From positions 434,001 through 498,000 of the forward strand of contig NW_026515482.1 of NCBI RefSeq assembly GCF_014898815.1: a stretch of 64,000 bases of DNA, given 5' to 3'. The notes under the pieces were generated by a model. That model was not told where the DNA came from, did no database searches, and was given only the letters and a program-made list of their open reading frames with translations. This stretch comes from Panonychus citri (taxonomy: Eukaryota; Arthropoda; Arachnida; Trombidiformes; Tetranychidae). This document shows, one piece after another, positions 47,421 through 60,202 of this stretch (positions within the stretch are counted from its first letter, which is position 1; every line of letters begins with the position of its first letter). A program made the position numbers and the translations under genes.

Positions 47421-48936
47421 ATGGGTAAGTTGATTGTTATTCTTATATTTAGTGACTTATTGTGACTCTGTCCATCTTTTGATGCATCGGATGAGTATTT
47501 ACTGTTGTTATAATGTCTTTTTTAATGTGTTGTTTTTGGGTTAAGGTATTTCAAGGGATCATTGGCATAAGCGACGTGCTACCGGTGGTAGACGAGCTCC
47601 AATTCGGAAAAAGAGGAAGTTTGAGCTCGGAAGACCGGCAGCTATGACCAAGGTTTGTATTGACCATCATGACATTGAGTTGTTCAATTAATTCTGTTCC
47701 CAAAAATCTAATTTAATGTTTTTTGTTTCTATTTCTATTTCTATTTCTATTCCTATTAGATTGGTGCTAAGCGTATCCATTTAGTAAGAGCTAGAGGAGG
47801 TTCTTTCAAATATCGGGCTCTTAGATTAGATCATGGTAACTTTGCTTGGGCTTCAGAAAGGACTACACGTAAAACTCGTGTAATTGATGTAGTTTATAAT
47901 GCCAGTAACAATGAATTGGTTCGAACCAAGACATTGGTAAAGAATTGTATTGTTCTTATTGATGCTACACCTTTTCGTCTATGGTATGAACAACATTATG
48001 CTGTTCCATTAGCAAAGAAAAAATCACCAAAAGCTTTGGTAAGTAATCAAGATGAACAATAATTCAAATCAAATTAGTAATGATGATTTAATGATTCACC
48101 ATCTTTCGACTGAAAACAATGTGTGGAGAAAAAATTAATACTTCTGATTGATAATGATGAATTTATATTCTTTCAATATAACCTTATTTTACATTTTCTA
48201 ATCATTGTTTTTCTTTCTCTTTCTCTTTCTCTTTCTTCCTTTTTCTTATAATATTGTATTCAACAGGCTGAAGCCACTGATGCTTTGAAAAAGGACAAAA
48301 GTAAACGTGTCCTGAGGAAATATAAATTAAGACAAAAGTTATCTAAAATTGACCCTGCATTGGAAGATCAGTTCCAAACTGGACGTTTATTAGGTAATTA
48401 TCTTGATCTATTTGTCATATACTTTTGACCCTTTTGTTACCATTACTATTTGTTGTATTGTGTATACATGATGAAAACGAACTCTCTCACAGAAAACATG
48501 ACATTTTGTCTTGTTTATCGTGTTGATGACTCAGTTACTCTGATTCCTTTCCATTCTACAAAGCCACTATTTTAGAGTAAATTCAATCTTTTCTAACTTT
48601 TGTTTTTATCTTCTCTCTTTCAGGTAATATCTCGTCACACTTAACTCATCACATTCTAAAATTTTTCTTATGATGAAAAATACATTATTTTGTTGAAAAT
48701 AAGTCTTTAATGCCTTATCTCCATGACGCACCATAGTTACTCTGATTATCCATCAGAAGATCTCAAACATCCTTCTAGTTTTTCCAATTTAACTAATGTT
48801 TTCTTTTATTTTCTCCATTTCCATAGCTTGTTTATCATCAAGACCAGGTCAAGTTGGAAGATGTGACGGGTATATTCTGGAAGGAAAAGAACTTGAATTT
48901 TACCTTAGAAAAATCAAAGCTAAAAAGGGAAAGTAA
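47421..48936 (+). CDS. RpS8: 40S ribosomal protein S8, copy a
   Basis: Five exons: 47421-47424, 47546-47652, 47760-48038, 48267-48393, 48827-48936. They encode 208 aa, the usual eS8 length. Exon 1 is only ATGG, so intron 1 splits codon 2. Sequence starts MGISRDHWHKRRATGG and ends KGK, with KKRKFELGRP, VIDVVYNASNNELVRTKTLVKNC-type core and SRPGQ..GRCDGY blocks as in all animals. eS8 is part of the small ribosomal subunit. Introns 3 and 4 carry candidate C/D snoRNAs. AATAAA is at 48964-48969. A second copy at 52770 codes the same protein. Confidence 0.97.
48067..48153 (+). ncRNA. intronic C/D-box snoRNA, 28S A-methylation guide (snR39/U51-type target)
   Basis: Lies in RpS8a intron 3. Box C ATGATGA at 48080-48086, D' CTGA at 48110-48113, box D CTGA at 48144-48147. 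ATCAA (48068-48072) can pair with TTGAT (48148-48152) as a terminal stem. The 14 bases TTCACCATCTTTCG just before D' are the exact complement of the conserved 28S stretch CGAAAGAUGGUGAA. By the box-plus-five rule the target is the second A of CGAAAG, the site methylated under snR39/snR59 in yeast and U32/U51 in human (from memory). Expression not shown. Confidence 0.7.
48462..48550 (+). ncRNA. candidate intronic C/D-box snoRNA
   Basis: RpS8a intron 4, first candidate. Box C ATGATGA (48468-48474), C' TTGATGA (48523-48529), box D CTGA (48540-48543). CAGTTACT precedes D and shares AGTTACT with the neighbouring candidate, giving only 7 bp with the 28S AGUAACU. No clear terminal stem. Confidence 0.4.
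48660..48752 (+). ncRNA. intronic C/D-box snoRNA, SNORD46/snR63-type guide
   Basis: RpS8a intron 4, second candidate. Box C ATGATGA at 48670-48676, box D CTGA at 48742-48745. CATAGTTACT directly before D is a 10-base complement of the conserved 28S helix 69 stretch AGUAACUAUG. The predicted 2'-O-methyl site is the A before C in AGUAAC, the site guided by snR63 in yeast and SNORD46 in human. Human SNORD46 also lies in an RPS8 intron, as I recall, which strengthens the call. Confidence 0.65.
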
Positions 48937-49850
48937 ATTAAAATGTAACCTTTTTTTGGATTTAATAAAAGACCACATCGGATACACAAAACTGTCATTC
49001 AAGTGACTTTTTCCTTAAATTCTACGCATTAATCATAAGCGGTGACATTTGGGCTCTCCACTGCATTCACAATCAAATCCGTTTCGTTTATCGGTCCTAA
49101 TTTTATTACTCGAAATTAAATTCACTCATGATCATCAGTTATCTAAATTTATTTTTATGGTTTCATATTCATCTCATCAACCTAAGATGCGAGTCATTCT
49201 TGCCTGGGAACCCCAGCGATTAGTAAATTACATATGAGTCCATCAATCAAAATCAACTGATCAGTTATCAAATTGATGCAGGATGAACCTGAATAATCAT
49301 TGAACTAGTGGTATTCATCAGAGGATGAATGTTATCCTGAAAAGAGAAAGGATAAGATATTTACCTTGTATGTACTTTAAACTTGATTTCTCAACAATTA
49401 AAGCGTGAATGATGTTTAAGTATAAAAATTTCGATGAGAAAAAAAATTCTCCGAATTATGGTTATGAAATGATCACACCGAGTGAACAAAGAGAAGATGA
49501 AAATTCTTGATTGATTCAAGCCTCATGGTGAATAAAAAACGTTGCTCTGGGTCATTGAATTTAGATGATCAACCGGTGGAGAAAAAAAAGTTTGCCTTTT
49601 AATATTTTTCTCCTTTCTGAGTTCATCTACTTGAATTTTGTTCATCAGGGCGATTTATCTTCATCTTCATCATGATAAAAATCCAGTGTGAAAGTGAGAA
49701 GGTGAATCCGGTTTAACTAGAAATCATTTGATTTCTAAATCAGTTTTCATCAATTGGATCAACTTTTCTCATTCTTACTTAGGATCTTCAATAGTATTGG
49801 TTGATATTCATTTTTGTGTAATTTTCATATCTCCAATTGTGCTAATCAAA
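48937..49850. other. intergenic region between RpS8a and the LRR gene
   Basis: Holds the RpS8a 3' end and presumed LRR-gene promoter. No gene recognised. Confidence 0.5.
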
Positions 49851-52245
49851 ATGTTCTCTCAGCTCTTTATATCGCTTTTATTTTTCTTCTCATTTGTCAA
49901 TTGTCTTGTTAATTGTCAAGAATTAAATGACACAACTAAACCATCTTGTTTGTGTTCAGATAAATTCGGTTATGTGAGATTGTCCTGTCGTGATAGTCTT
50001 GATGATGTTCCAGATTTAAATGAAACAATTACCGGTAAGTTTCTAATATTTCGACTGATACAATTAATAAATTACATCGATAGAAAATTGAACAATTAAA
50101 ATGCAAAAATAACTGTTAACACTGATTCTTAATAACTAATTGACTCTTGTTACTCTAATCAAATTCAATCGAATGTTATTGGAATTGGTTCTATTAATAA
50201 TTTGTTGATCGTTTGATTGTTTTCCCGTTCTCACAGGAATGGACTTATTAACTAATTTCTGTAGTGATGTTTCATTTTATACTCCTCGAAAATTGGAAAT
50301 ATCTTTCGGCAGTGGGTCCGTTCATTTATCTGATCACGTATTTCAAAATGTACCAAACCTTTCATCGGCCAAAATTGCGTTCACCGATATGAAGCAAGTA
50401 TCCTGTGGCCTATTGGCCAACCTCCGTCAATTAGAAAGCCTTGAACTTTGGTACAATAAGATTAACGATATTTGTGAACAAGCATTTCAAGATTTGGAAT
50501 CAGTTGTTTCGATAACACTTTCAGGTAACCAATTAGATGCTATTCCTGACAGAGTGTTCAGAGGTTTACGAACTCTTTCCATACTTGACCTCGACTCGAA
50601 TCAGATAAAATACTTGAGTCCACAATCATTTGACGGACTATCAGGACTTTCATTCTTAAACCTTGGCCGAAATTCACTTAACTTTATCCCCTGTCAAACA
50701 TTCACTAATCTGAAAAATCTAAAGGAATTGAAATTATCGTCAAACAAAATCTCAGAAATTTGTGCCTCCGGTTTTGAAGGTTTATCTACAATTGAATCAC
50801 TTGATCTGAACGATAATGCTTTATTTGATGTTCCCAGTGGTCAAGTGTCATCACTGACCACCCTGAAAACCCTGGAATTAGCCTCGAATCGTTTTGAAAA
50901 GATTGATAATAAAGCATTTGAAAACCTGATGAATCTGAGGGAACTTAATTTAGCCAATAATAAGATCAAAACAATTGATTCAGATGCTTTCCAAGATCTA
51001 ATTAGATTGGAGAAATTAGATTTAGCCGATAATGCAATCCAGGTAATACAATCAACAACCTACAAGAGGCTACAGAGTGTCCGTTCACTGTCCTTCAAAT
51101 CAAATAAGGTTGAGTACATTGAGCCCAATGCATTTGATAAATTAACTAAACTGGAAGAACTGGATTTAAGTCACAACAATTTAACTACGGTAACTGGGGA
51201 AACATTTACTGGTTTATATCTTTTACGATCAGTTACATTGGAAGGTAATAAAATTAATCGAATCACGGGAGAAGCTTTTGTTGGACTTCATTCGGTTCGA
51301 AACTTAAATTTGGCCCACAATCAGTTGTCGTCAATTCCTCGAGGTGTATTCAAGGGTCTTCGTGATCTAAACGACCTACAGGTAAACAATAATCGAATCA
51401 AATTGATTGAAGGTGGAGCATTTGAAGAATTGTCTTCACTTAATCAACTTGGTCTTCATCATAATGAGATACTTGATTTAGATGAGACAACATTTGAAGG
51501 ATTAACTAATTTACATTCTCTTAATCTAAGAGGTAATTCACTTCATTCACTCAAATCATCGGCACTTCGTAATCTATTTAATCTACAAAAGCTTGACATC
51601 TCCTCGAACTTGATTAATGTTCTAATGGAAAAATCATTCGTTGGTAATCCTAATCTTCTTGATCTTGATCTGTCACAAAATTATCTCTACTCTCTGTCCA
51701 AACAATCATTCACTGGACTTAATTACTTGGAATCATTGAACCTTTATCGAAACAAATTGTCTCTCATATCGAAAGATATGTTCACAGAGTTACCACAATT
51801 AAAGTTTCTCCATCTTCACAATAACGATATCAAACAAATTCAGGACAACAGTTTTGCTAAACTTCCTAATCTGGAAAATCTTAACCTCCAAATGAATTCA
51901 TTGTCCTACCTAACGGGTGGCACTTTTTACATCAAAATCTACACCAAACAAACACCAGTAACAATCAATTTGAAACTTAATCACATTCGATCGGAAAACA
52001 TTGCCTCTGATGGTTTTGCTAAGCCCAATTCAAGGAAATTGGTCCTCGAATTACAGAAAAATTTCCTCACTTATGTTCCCGAAAAGCCGTTCAAAGATTT
52101 CCTATTAGCTAACAATACACTTAAGATCACTGATTTCACGTTCTCTTATCAGAATCCAATTAATTGTCGAAGTCCACTTAATCAATGGTGGATCACGTCC
52201 AGACGATTGTATCCCGATCAATTTGAATACTTTGGGTGTAAATGA
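49851..52245 (+). CDS. secreted leucine-rich-repeat protein
   Basis: Two exons, 49851-50034 and 50237-52245, GT-AG and in frame, 730 aa. ATG 49851 gives the signal peptide MFSQLFISLLFFFSFVNC. A Cys-containing cap follows (SCLCSDKFGYVRLSC). Then come about 20 tandem 24-residue LRRs of the LxxLxLxxNxIxxIxxxAFxxL type (roughly residues 100-620), and a C-terminal Cys segment (INCRSPLNQWW ... FGCK). No TM helix or clear GPI tail, so it is probably secreted. The layout resembles arthropod extracellular LRR proteins often labelled as oplophorus-luciferase non-catalytic-subunit-like or chaoptin-like. A protein-binding role is inferred. AATAAA is at 52434-52439. It lies between the two RpS8 copies. 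Confidence 0.85.
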
Positions 52246-52769
52246 TCAATAAATTTGATCCACTTTTTTATTTCATTACTACCTGATGAAGAGTCAATTT
52301 GATTGGAGACGTTGGAACAATTAATAACCACTTAATTGTAAACTAATCACCGTTACCATTTATTTATTTGTACTTTGAATTTACTGATTTCACAAAATCA
52401 GAACACTTTTGTACCTCTTTCAATCAATTCACTAATAAAAATTAATTTAAATTCTAATCAATTTCTTTTGAATTTTACGAATCGTCGAAATTTCTATAGC
52501 TACATAAATTTATTAGTTAATAAATTTATAATTCAAATGATTTTATTAGGATAATTGATTAGAATTGTGAATAACAAGTTTGAATGAAATTCTTTTCGCG
52601 GTTAAACTGTTCCCAATCTCTTTTTACCGGAGGAAAAAGAGGGCGCGTTGATCGCTATTCATTTTCACGCGTTGGCGTTTTGATTGTGAATAGAAATGAA
52701 TCTTTAATTGTTTCCTTAATTCAGTTAATTTTTTTACAGGTTTTTTGGTCTAATAGTTACACTACAATC
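52246..52769. other. LRR-gene 3' flank and RpS8b upstream region
   Basis: The left part holds the LRR poly(A) signal. The right part is the RpS8b leader. TTTTTTACAG followed by GTTTTTTGG at 52730-52747 may be the acceptor of a 5' UTR intron. It is unrelated by eye to the RpS8a upstream region. Confidence 0.45.
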
Positions 52770-54295
52770 ATGGGTAAGTCTAAATGATCTGATATTCGCA
52801 ATCAGGATTCTTTAATTTCATTCGAATTCTATGTAAGGTTTTGTCTCCATGACACATTTTCTCAACATGGTTTTGTTTCCTATTCCTTTTGTTTTTGGGT
52901 TAAGGTATTTCAAGGGATCATTGGCATAAGCGACGTGCTACCGGTGGTAGACGAGCTCCAATTCGGAAAAAGAGGAAGTTTGAGCTCGGAAGACCGGCAG
53001 CTATGACCAAGGTTTGTATTGACCATCATGACATTGAGTTGTTCAATTAATTCTGTTCCCAAAAATCTAATTTAATGTTTTTTGTTTCTATTTCTATTTC
53101 TATTTCTATTCCTATTAGATTGGTGCTAAGCGTATCCATTTAGTAAGAGCTAGAGGAGGTTCTTTCAAATATCGGGCTCTTAGATTAGATCATGGTAACT
53201 TTGCTTGGGCTTCAGAAAGGACTACACGTAAAACTCGTGTAATTGATGTAGTTTATAATGCCAGTAACAATGAATTGGTTCGAACCAAGACATTGGTAAA
53301 GAATTGTATTGTTCTTATTGATGCTACACCTTTTCGTCTATGGTATGAACAACATTATGCTGTTCCATTAGCAAAGAAAAAATCACCAAAAGCTTTGGTA
53401 AGTAATCAAGATGAACAATAATTCAAATCAAATTAGTAATGATGATTTAATGATTCACCATCTTTCGACTGAAAACAATGTGTGGAGAAAAAATTAATAC
53501 TTCTGATTGATAATGATGAATTTATATTCTTTCAATATAACCTTATTTTACATTTTCTAATCATTGTTTTTCTTTCTCTTTCTCTTTCTCTTTCTTCCTT
53601 TTTCTTATAATATTGTATTCAACAGGCTGAAGCCACTGATGCTTTGAAAAAGGACAAAAGTAAACGTGTCCTGAGGAAATATAAATTAAGACAAAAGTTA
53701 TCTAAAATTGACCCTGCATTGGAAGATCAGTTCCAAACTGGACGTTTATTAGGTAATTATCTTGATCTATTTGTCATATACTTTTGACCCTTTTGTTACC
53801 ATTACTATTTGTTGTATTGTGTATACATGATGAAAACGAACTCTCTCACAGAAAACATGACATTTTGTCTTGTTTATCGTGTTGATGACTCAGTTACTCT
53901 GATTCCTTTCCATTCTACAAAGCCACTATTTTAGAGTAAATTCAATCTTTTCTAACTTTTGTTTTTATCTTCTCTCTTTCAGGTAATATCTCGTCACACT
54001 TAACTCATCACATTCTAAAATTTTTCTTATGATGAAAAATACATTATTTTGTTGAAAATAAGTCTTTAATGCCTTATCTCCATGACGCACCATAGTTACT
54101 CTGATTATCCATCGGAAGATCTCAAACATCCTTCTAGTTTTTCCAATTTAACTAATGTTTTCTTTTATTTTCTCCATTTCCATAGCTTGTTTATCATCAA
54201 GACCAGGTCAAGTTGGAAGATGTGACGGGTATATTCTGGAAGGAAAAGAACTTGAATTTTACCTCAGAAAAATCAAAGCAAAAAAGGGAAAGTAA
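52770..54295 (+). CDS. RpS8: 40S ribosomal protein S8, copy b
   Basis: Exons 52770-52773, 52905-53011, 53119-53397, 53626-53752, 54186-54295; 208 aa, same protein as copy a. From about 52889 to the stop it matches copy a base for base at a constant offset of 5359, introns included. I saw only three differences, one in intron 4 and two in exon 5. Exon 1, the 5' part of intron 1, the leader and the 3' UTR are different. AATAAA at 54324-54329. Both copies look functional. Confidence 0.97.
53426..53512 (+). ncRNA. intronic C/D-box snoRNA (copy in RpS8b intron 3)
   Basis: Identical to the candidate at 48067-48153: box C 53439-53445, D' 53469-53472, box D 53503-53506, with the same 14-base 28S complement. 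Confidence 0.7.
53821..53909 (+). ncRNA. candidate intronic C/D-box snoRNA (copy in RpS8b intron 4)
   Basis: Identical to 48462-48550; box C 53827-53833, box D 53899-53902. Confidence 0.4.
54019..54111 (+). ncRNA. intronic C/D-box snoRNA, SNORD46/snR63-type (copy in RpS8b)
   Basis: Copy of 48660-48752; box C 54029-54035, box D 54101-54104. Guide toward 28S helix 69 is unchanged. Confidence 0.65.
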
Positions 54296-54538
54296 ACTAA
54301 AAGTGTAAAACTTTTCTCATGCAAATAAATTAATTCTTGTACTCATATATACTCTTCCTAATGTGATCTTTCCTGTTACAACAACTAAAAATGTCGTCCA
54401 ACGATAATCCAGTAAACATGTCGATTTATTTTCATTAAGAAATATCAAACTTGAGTAATTGAGTCTTCTATTCAGGTACAAAGGAATATTTTTTTCTTTA
54501 CAAAAAATTTTTGGTCTTGAGTTTTAAATTGTAAATAA

Positions 54539-57276
54539 TTAAGAATTAATTATGAGACAAATTGAAAGTGAAGTTAAAAACAATGAAAAAGATGCACTAA
54601 TAGTCCAACTATTAGAGGCAAACGATGGCAACAATGAGAAATCATCAAGAACAAAAATCTTTCCCCCCATATTTCGTTGTGTGAAACTCTGGTAATAAAC
54701 TACATCGGGTGTACTCGAGTTCGGTGTCCATTGGAGTAAACCGCCACTTCCGGTTTCACAAGTATAATTGAGTTTATTTCTAAACTGTATGAAAGTGTGA
54801 AAATTATCCGATTTTCTTGCATCCATCGAATTGGGATAATCCCATAGACAAAGTCGACCCGAAGCCGTTGGCGTTGGTCTACCCTTGCGATCGTATTCAA
54901 TTCCAGCATAAACATGGCGTCTCTTTCTATCTTCTTCCTTCATCTTATCTAATCCACCCATTGGATCATCTGTTATATAAAGCGGATGATAATAGCGAGC
55001 ATTATGAGGATTACTACCGCCTTCAACTCTGAACAAATAAGTTCGTCCTCGTTTAACAAACAATGTCGGTGCCATGAGTCCATTTATGTACCAAACGAGA
55101 CCAGGTGATGTCGCTCCGGTTAAACTGGCATGACCTCGAATACCACCGGGGACACCAAGCCGAGCATAGAAAGTGGTTAAACTTTGGTTGAAAACACGTA
55201 AAGGTCCCCATGACTTTCTTTTGGCCAAACTGCTGACCGAATGTGGGGATTTCTCCGATGTTCTGGTAAAATCGTGACAGTTTCGAACTGCTGGTTTACG
55301 GCCGAAATCAATTTTTATCGTTCCTTTTGGATAAAGATAATGAATCCGAGGTTCTTTCAGTGTATTTAGTTTACCGATGGCCCATATTACCGATTGGAGT
55401 CCACTCTTCTCATAAACCATATCACCTTCGTCTCCTGTGTTTTTTTGTTCGCAAGGAAAAATAATCGTCAAATTTTTCGACTAATTCGTAGCTAATAAGT
55501 CGATATTTACATACCTGTGTTGATCAAGTTCCTTCGATAGACAATTTTCGTAATACCTTCTTCTCGAACGTAAGTGTGGATCTGAAAATTTTCGACACCA
55601 CCGACTTTCGAATCAGGACAAATACCTTTATGTAGTCCTAGAACATTAGTACACTGAACATAACGCAAAGAGAAAGTTTTGGTTAGAATCAGTTCAAAGG
55701 TCGAATTAGTTTTTCTTAATTTCTTACCGGATATTTTTCCGTTAAATTGTAATCATCTGTCTTTCCAAAGTGACCATCGATATAAGAAATGGCCACATCA
55801 GAGCCGATCATTTGAGTTCTGTTTGGTGATCCACTTAAACCAAAAGCAATATAATCATTTGAATCAATTTGACCTGCGACCTCGAATGTTATTTGTGGTC
55901 CAAAAATTTCCCAATTAATTTGTAATTTACGGTGAAGTTGTTCACAGTTCGGTAAACGAGAGACGTGTTTCTATATGAAAGGATATCGATATCAAAGAAC
56001 AATTAGTTAATTGCTTAAAGTGAAAAGATTTACTTACAATTATGGTGGTTAATGATGGAGGAATATTGAGATTATCGGGAATTATCACTGATCCATAGTT
56101 TCTCTCAGTTTCACTATTCCAAACGGCGATCCAATCAATCTCGAAGACGGTAATGGCTCCTGGTAGTTCGATGATCAGTTCTTCATTTTTATAAGGTCCA
56201 AGTGATTCCAAACTTTGTTAGAATTTAATTGTAGAGCAAGGAAGTTTAATATTCGATAAGTTGAATTGAATGAGCAAATTGAATTAATTAGGAATTGAAG
56301 CACTTACTATCCTTGTTCATTTGGAATCTTTCGGCCTGAAGAATGGGGTTGAGGGCCATCACCAACCCAGAAGAAGGTGTTTTGTGACCGACCATCGTAA
56401 TTGAAATCGGGAATCAAAATAGTCTTAGAATCGAGTATAACAACAGGACCCGATTGGACACCATGGTCGATCCTGGAAAATTCTGAGATTCTTTGAGGGG
56501 AAGGAGGTTCAAAACCCTCGGGAATATAAATGTCGGCTAAATTACGACGATCGCGAATGTCCCAAACAGCGAGCCATTTAATACTTTTGAGCTTCTTATC
56601 CTCTGGAAGACGGATCGTAATGTCCTCATTATTGTAACGACGTAACTTATTGGTTCGACCTGTTTCATCGGGCACAATGAAACCAATATTACTTGGCCGC
56701 GCTGTAGCACCGGACCAGAAGAATGCATCTATCAACATGAAATACGAAAAAAAACATCAATCAATCAATCATGATAATCATCAAATCCAAAGTAAATTCA
56801 AACCAAGAAACAAAACGTAGAAATGATCAAATTAAAATCTCAACCAAAGCCTTTAGCGACATGGACGTAAATATCTCAATTAACCTGGTTCACCTTGATT
56901 TGATTGTTATATTAAATTGAGCAGCAAAAGTGATCCAATTGATTGGAAATCGTCAGCAAGTGACATGTCAACACTAACGATCTAATTTTAGATCGAATCA
57001 CTCACCTTGGCCTAACCCGTCGTAGAAAAATCCTTTAATCAAGATAGTGTATTCATCGATAGCATAAACGGTGCCCGAGATTTGATGAGCATAAGTGTTC
57101 AATTTACCAAGAAATAATCCAAGGTGCTCTTCCTCTTTAGTGGACACTGGTCATTTGAAAAGAGAAGAAAAAAAACAATCAATATAAAAGTCGAAAGTTC
57201 CAATTTTACCTGATCATTTACCTGAGCTTGTAAATAAAGTAAATACTAAAGTAACAGTAACAATTAACATTATCAT
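54539..57276 (-). CDS. Skeletor-like DM13/DOMON protein
   Basis: Seven exons on the complement: 57222-57276, 57006-57146, 56308-56728, 56038-56212, 55728-55970, 55515-55653, 54539-55434. Phases agree throughout and total 689 aa. Exon 1 gives a signal peptide (MIMLIVTVTLVFTLFTSS). Two DM13 domains follow (about 25-130 and 150-250; LGLFLGKLNTYAHQISG, then IPDFNYDGRSQNTFFWVG and PNEQGYLESLGPY). A DOMON domain (about 270-390, DYIAFGLSGSP) and the Skeletor C-terminal region (GGSNPHNARYYHPLYITDDP, GRLCLWDYPN, TPDVVYYQSFT) complete it. It ends in a hydrophobic tail after a Ser/Asn-rich stretch, as for GPI attachment. Skeletor-type proteins were described in a fly spindle matrix, but the domain set suggests an extracellular, possibly haem-binding role. 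Convergent with RpS8b. Confidence 0.88.
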
Positions 57277-59405
57277 AGATTTGCATGATCATCACAGATG
57301 AGCTTTTATCATCATCATAATTTGGTCTTATCGATATTTGGTTAATTTAGCAAATTAATCAATCGTTGTTGGCACTTTGATCCTTATTTATGAAGAATCA
57401 ATGAGAAGGACAATTAACACTAATACAGAGATTAAGGTGATTGTTATTGATGATTTTGAAAACGAGAGTTTGAATGAGATGTTGATGGTCCAGTTAATTG
57501 TAAAGTAATCAGTCAATTGTCAACATGATGATGAAATGATTAAGGATGAAAAGAGACACAAAAGGATTAACAAAACATAAAAATTCTTATGGTGTTTTTT
57601 TTCTTGAATCAAGTCCACGGTTTTCTGGTCACGGAGGGTTAATTATGGGCTGGAATTCAAGTGAATTATATTTTTTCAGTCAAATTTTGTTTACGATCAC
57701 AGATTAAGATACAGTTGATGATGTTGGTGGTGTTGGTGATGTTGATGATATTATTGAGGGTAAACAGAACTTTGAAATGTCGACAGTGAAAGTAGACAGT
57801 AGAGTCTAAAATAGACAGACTAACACATCGAGCGACCGGTTCTAAGTGACCTTAAAACGGCAAGAAAGAGAGAGAGAAAGAGACACTTGTTGTATGGATG
57901 GTTAATCTGCACTCACTTCTGGTTGATCCACTTTTTTTTCAATAAGAGAACAGGTAAAAGATTAAGAGAGAGAGAGAGAAAAAAATAAACCTGATTACTT
58001 AGTGAGAAGAAAAATTAACGACGACAGAGAGAAAGACAGTAAAAAAGGACGGAAGATGAAGATGAGGATGAAGAAGAAAAGAATTAGTAAAGAAAAAAGA
58101 ACAGAGAAAAAAAGAGAATAGAAATTGATGAGAGAGAATGAAAAAATTGTTAATTGTTGATCTCTTGATGAAAGTAACAAATTGATGATGAGAAATTAAA
58201 TTGACCATTTGATTGAATGACCTCAATCGATTGAAATTCAATGTTAACTGTGAATCTATTTTGAAATAATCTAAGCCAACAACAATCAAGAATAGATTCA
58301 CATTGATTGTTATTCAATATTATTAAGGTTAACAATTGATTACCTCAAATTTGGTTATTTAAATTGAGTTCAAATTGATTGTTATTATCATTTAATCATC
58401 TCACCAAATGACCCAACCCAATTATAATAATAACAATTAGAATTGACTTATAATTACTTTTTCCAATGATTAACTTTGATCAATCACTAAGATCACATTT
58501 TTATTAATATCAAAATGATTATTAAAATAATATCAACGATTAATTAATAGACGGTGAACATTTTTAATTGTTGAGATGAAAATTACGATTCAAAGTAACA
58601 ATTAATATAAATATAGTAAAGGTAAAGAACTCAATCAACTACTTGTATCCTGTTATATTAATTGTCTCAAATGATTAACCAACCTTAATTGTTATTGGTA
58701 ACCAATCCTTTCACGAGAATTGAATTAAATGGATGAGGTGACAATTGAGATTAATTTAGTTTCTTAATGATGATTATAAATAAATTGCAATTAGAAACCA
58801 AGGTTGATTGCAAGAAAAGAGAAACAATTTAAAACAATCAATGCCCCCCCCCCGATAATCAATCAAATTTGATTCTAAGAAAATCTCTTGATGATAATAA
58901 TCAGCTGATGGATTAAATCACAACAATTTAGTGTAAATTTAACTCTTTATGTTTTATTTTCTTGATTAAATAGGAAGTAAAAGAAAGGAAGTTAATTGCT
59001 ACCAATTTACACAGTGGAAAACATGATAATCGGCTAAAGTGAAATAAATTATTTCCTTTTCCGATAATCATTGATTTATTTGAAAGAGAATTTAAATTCT
59101 TGATCATTATCAGTGTTTTCTAATGTAAATTTTTTTTTCTTTTTCTTTTTGTTCATTCAGTTTGTGTATCTAATCAGTATCATTATCTTGAATCAGGTAT
59201 TATTTGTACCGGTCACCAAGGATCACCATTGATTATCCATCATCTTTATTATTATGGTGTCATTATCATTACCATCAATTTCATCATTCTTTTGGTTAAG
59301 GAAGGTTCCTCTTCCATTAGCATCTTGTTATTCATCATCATCGTGTGTCCTCATCATTCATAATCTTCAGGTAATTGGAGACTAGACTTGAAATGGGGAG
59401 AAAGT

Positions 59406-59460
<55 letters not shown>

Positions 59461-60202
59461 TTCATCATTAATGAGCATTGAAGTTGCTACTTTTCATCAG
59501 ATGCACCAGCGGATATGAAGAAAGGTAAGGGAGATGATGAGAATGATAATGATGATCGTGAAAGAGATGTGATAGAAAAGATGAGTGAGCAAGAGAGAGA
59601 GAGAGAGAGAGAAAAAAAGATAAAATAAGTTATATATAAGTTATAATATCAAATTCAGTAAGGAAGAGGCGACTCAGGTCAAGTCCATCTGAAGACCAAA
59701 GCTAAAGACCGGAATCAAGTTTTCCTGTTATAACGGTTCCGTTGATTCTGAGATGGGCAAGAGGGGAGAGAGAAAGATGATAAGGATGATGAGAGAGCTG
59801 ATCATCTTAATAGTTGGCCCTCTCTCCTTAATACACTTGATTCACAGAGCTGATTGTTAGTAATGGTTGCTTGATTGTGGACCAACAAACCATCTCAATC
59901 CTTGAATTTAGTTCCAATTTGATTATTATTATTGTCGATCAACAATTGTAAGTGACACACAACCTTTTGTCTTCCTTTTCATCTTCATCATTCATCTTCC
60001 ATTCTAATAACTATTCTCTCTCTTCTTTTCTTTTCTTCTCATTTCATTTCTATTTTCATCCTTAATCTTGTTGGTTACGTTCATTTGGTTAATCACTTCA
60101 TGATTATCGTTTATTTCTGAAAAAACTTCTTCACTCTGGTTCAGTTAAAGGAATCAACATTATAACGGTTTGTAATATTGATCCATCAACAATTTGGACA
60201 AA
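57277..60202. other. intergenic region with simple repeats
   Basis: About 2.9 kb. Contains GA tracts, a C9-type run near 58844-58854, ATGATG-rich stretches and the long GA microsatellite listed separately. Presumed promoters of the divergent Skeletor-like and unknown genes lie at its ends. No gene seen. Confidence 0.55.
59410..59457. repeat. GA microsatellite
   Basis: Uninterrupted (GA) about 24 units. Shorter GA runs follow at about 59593-59611. Confidence 0.9.
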
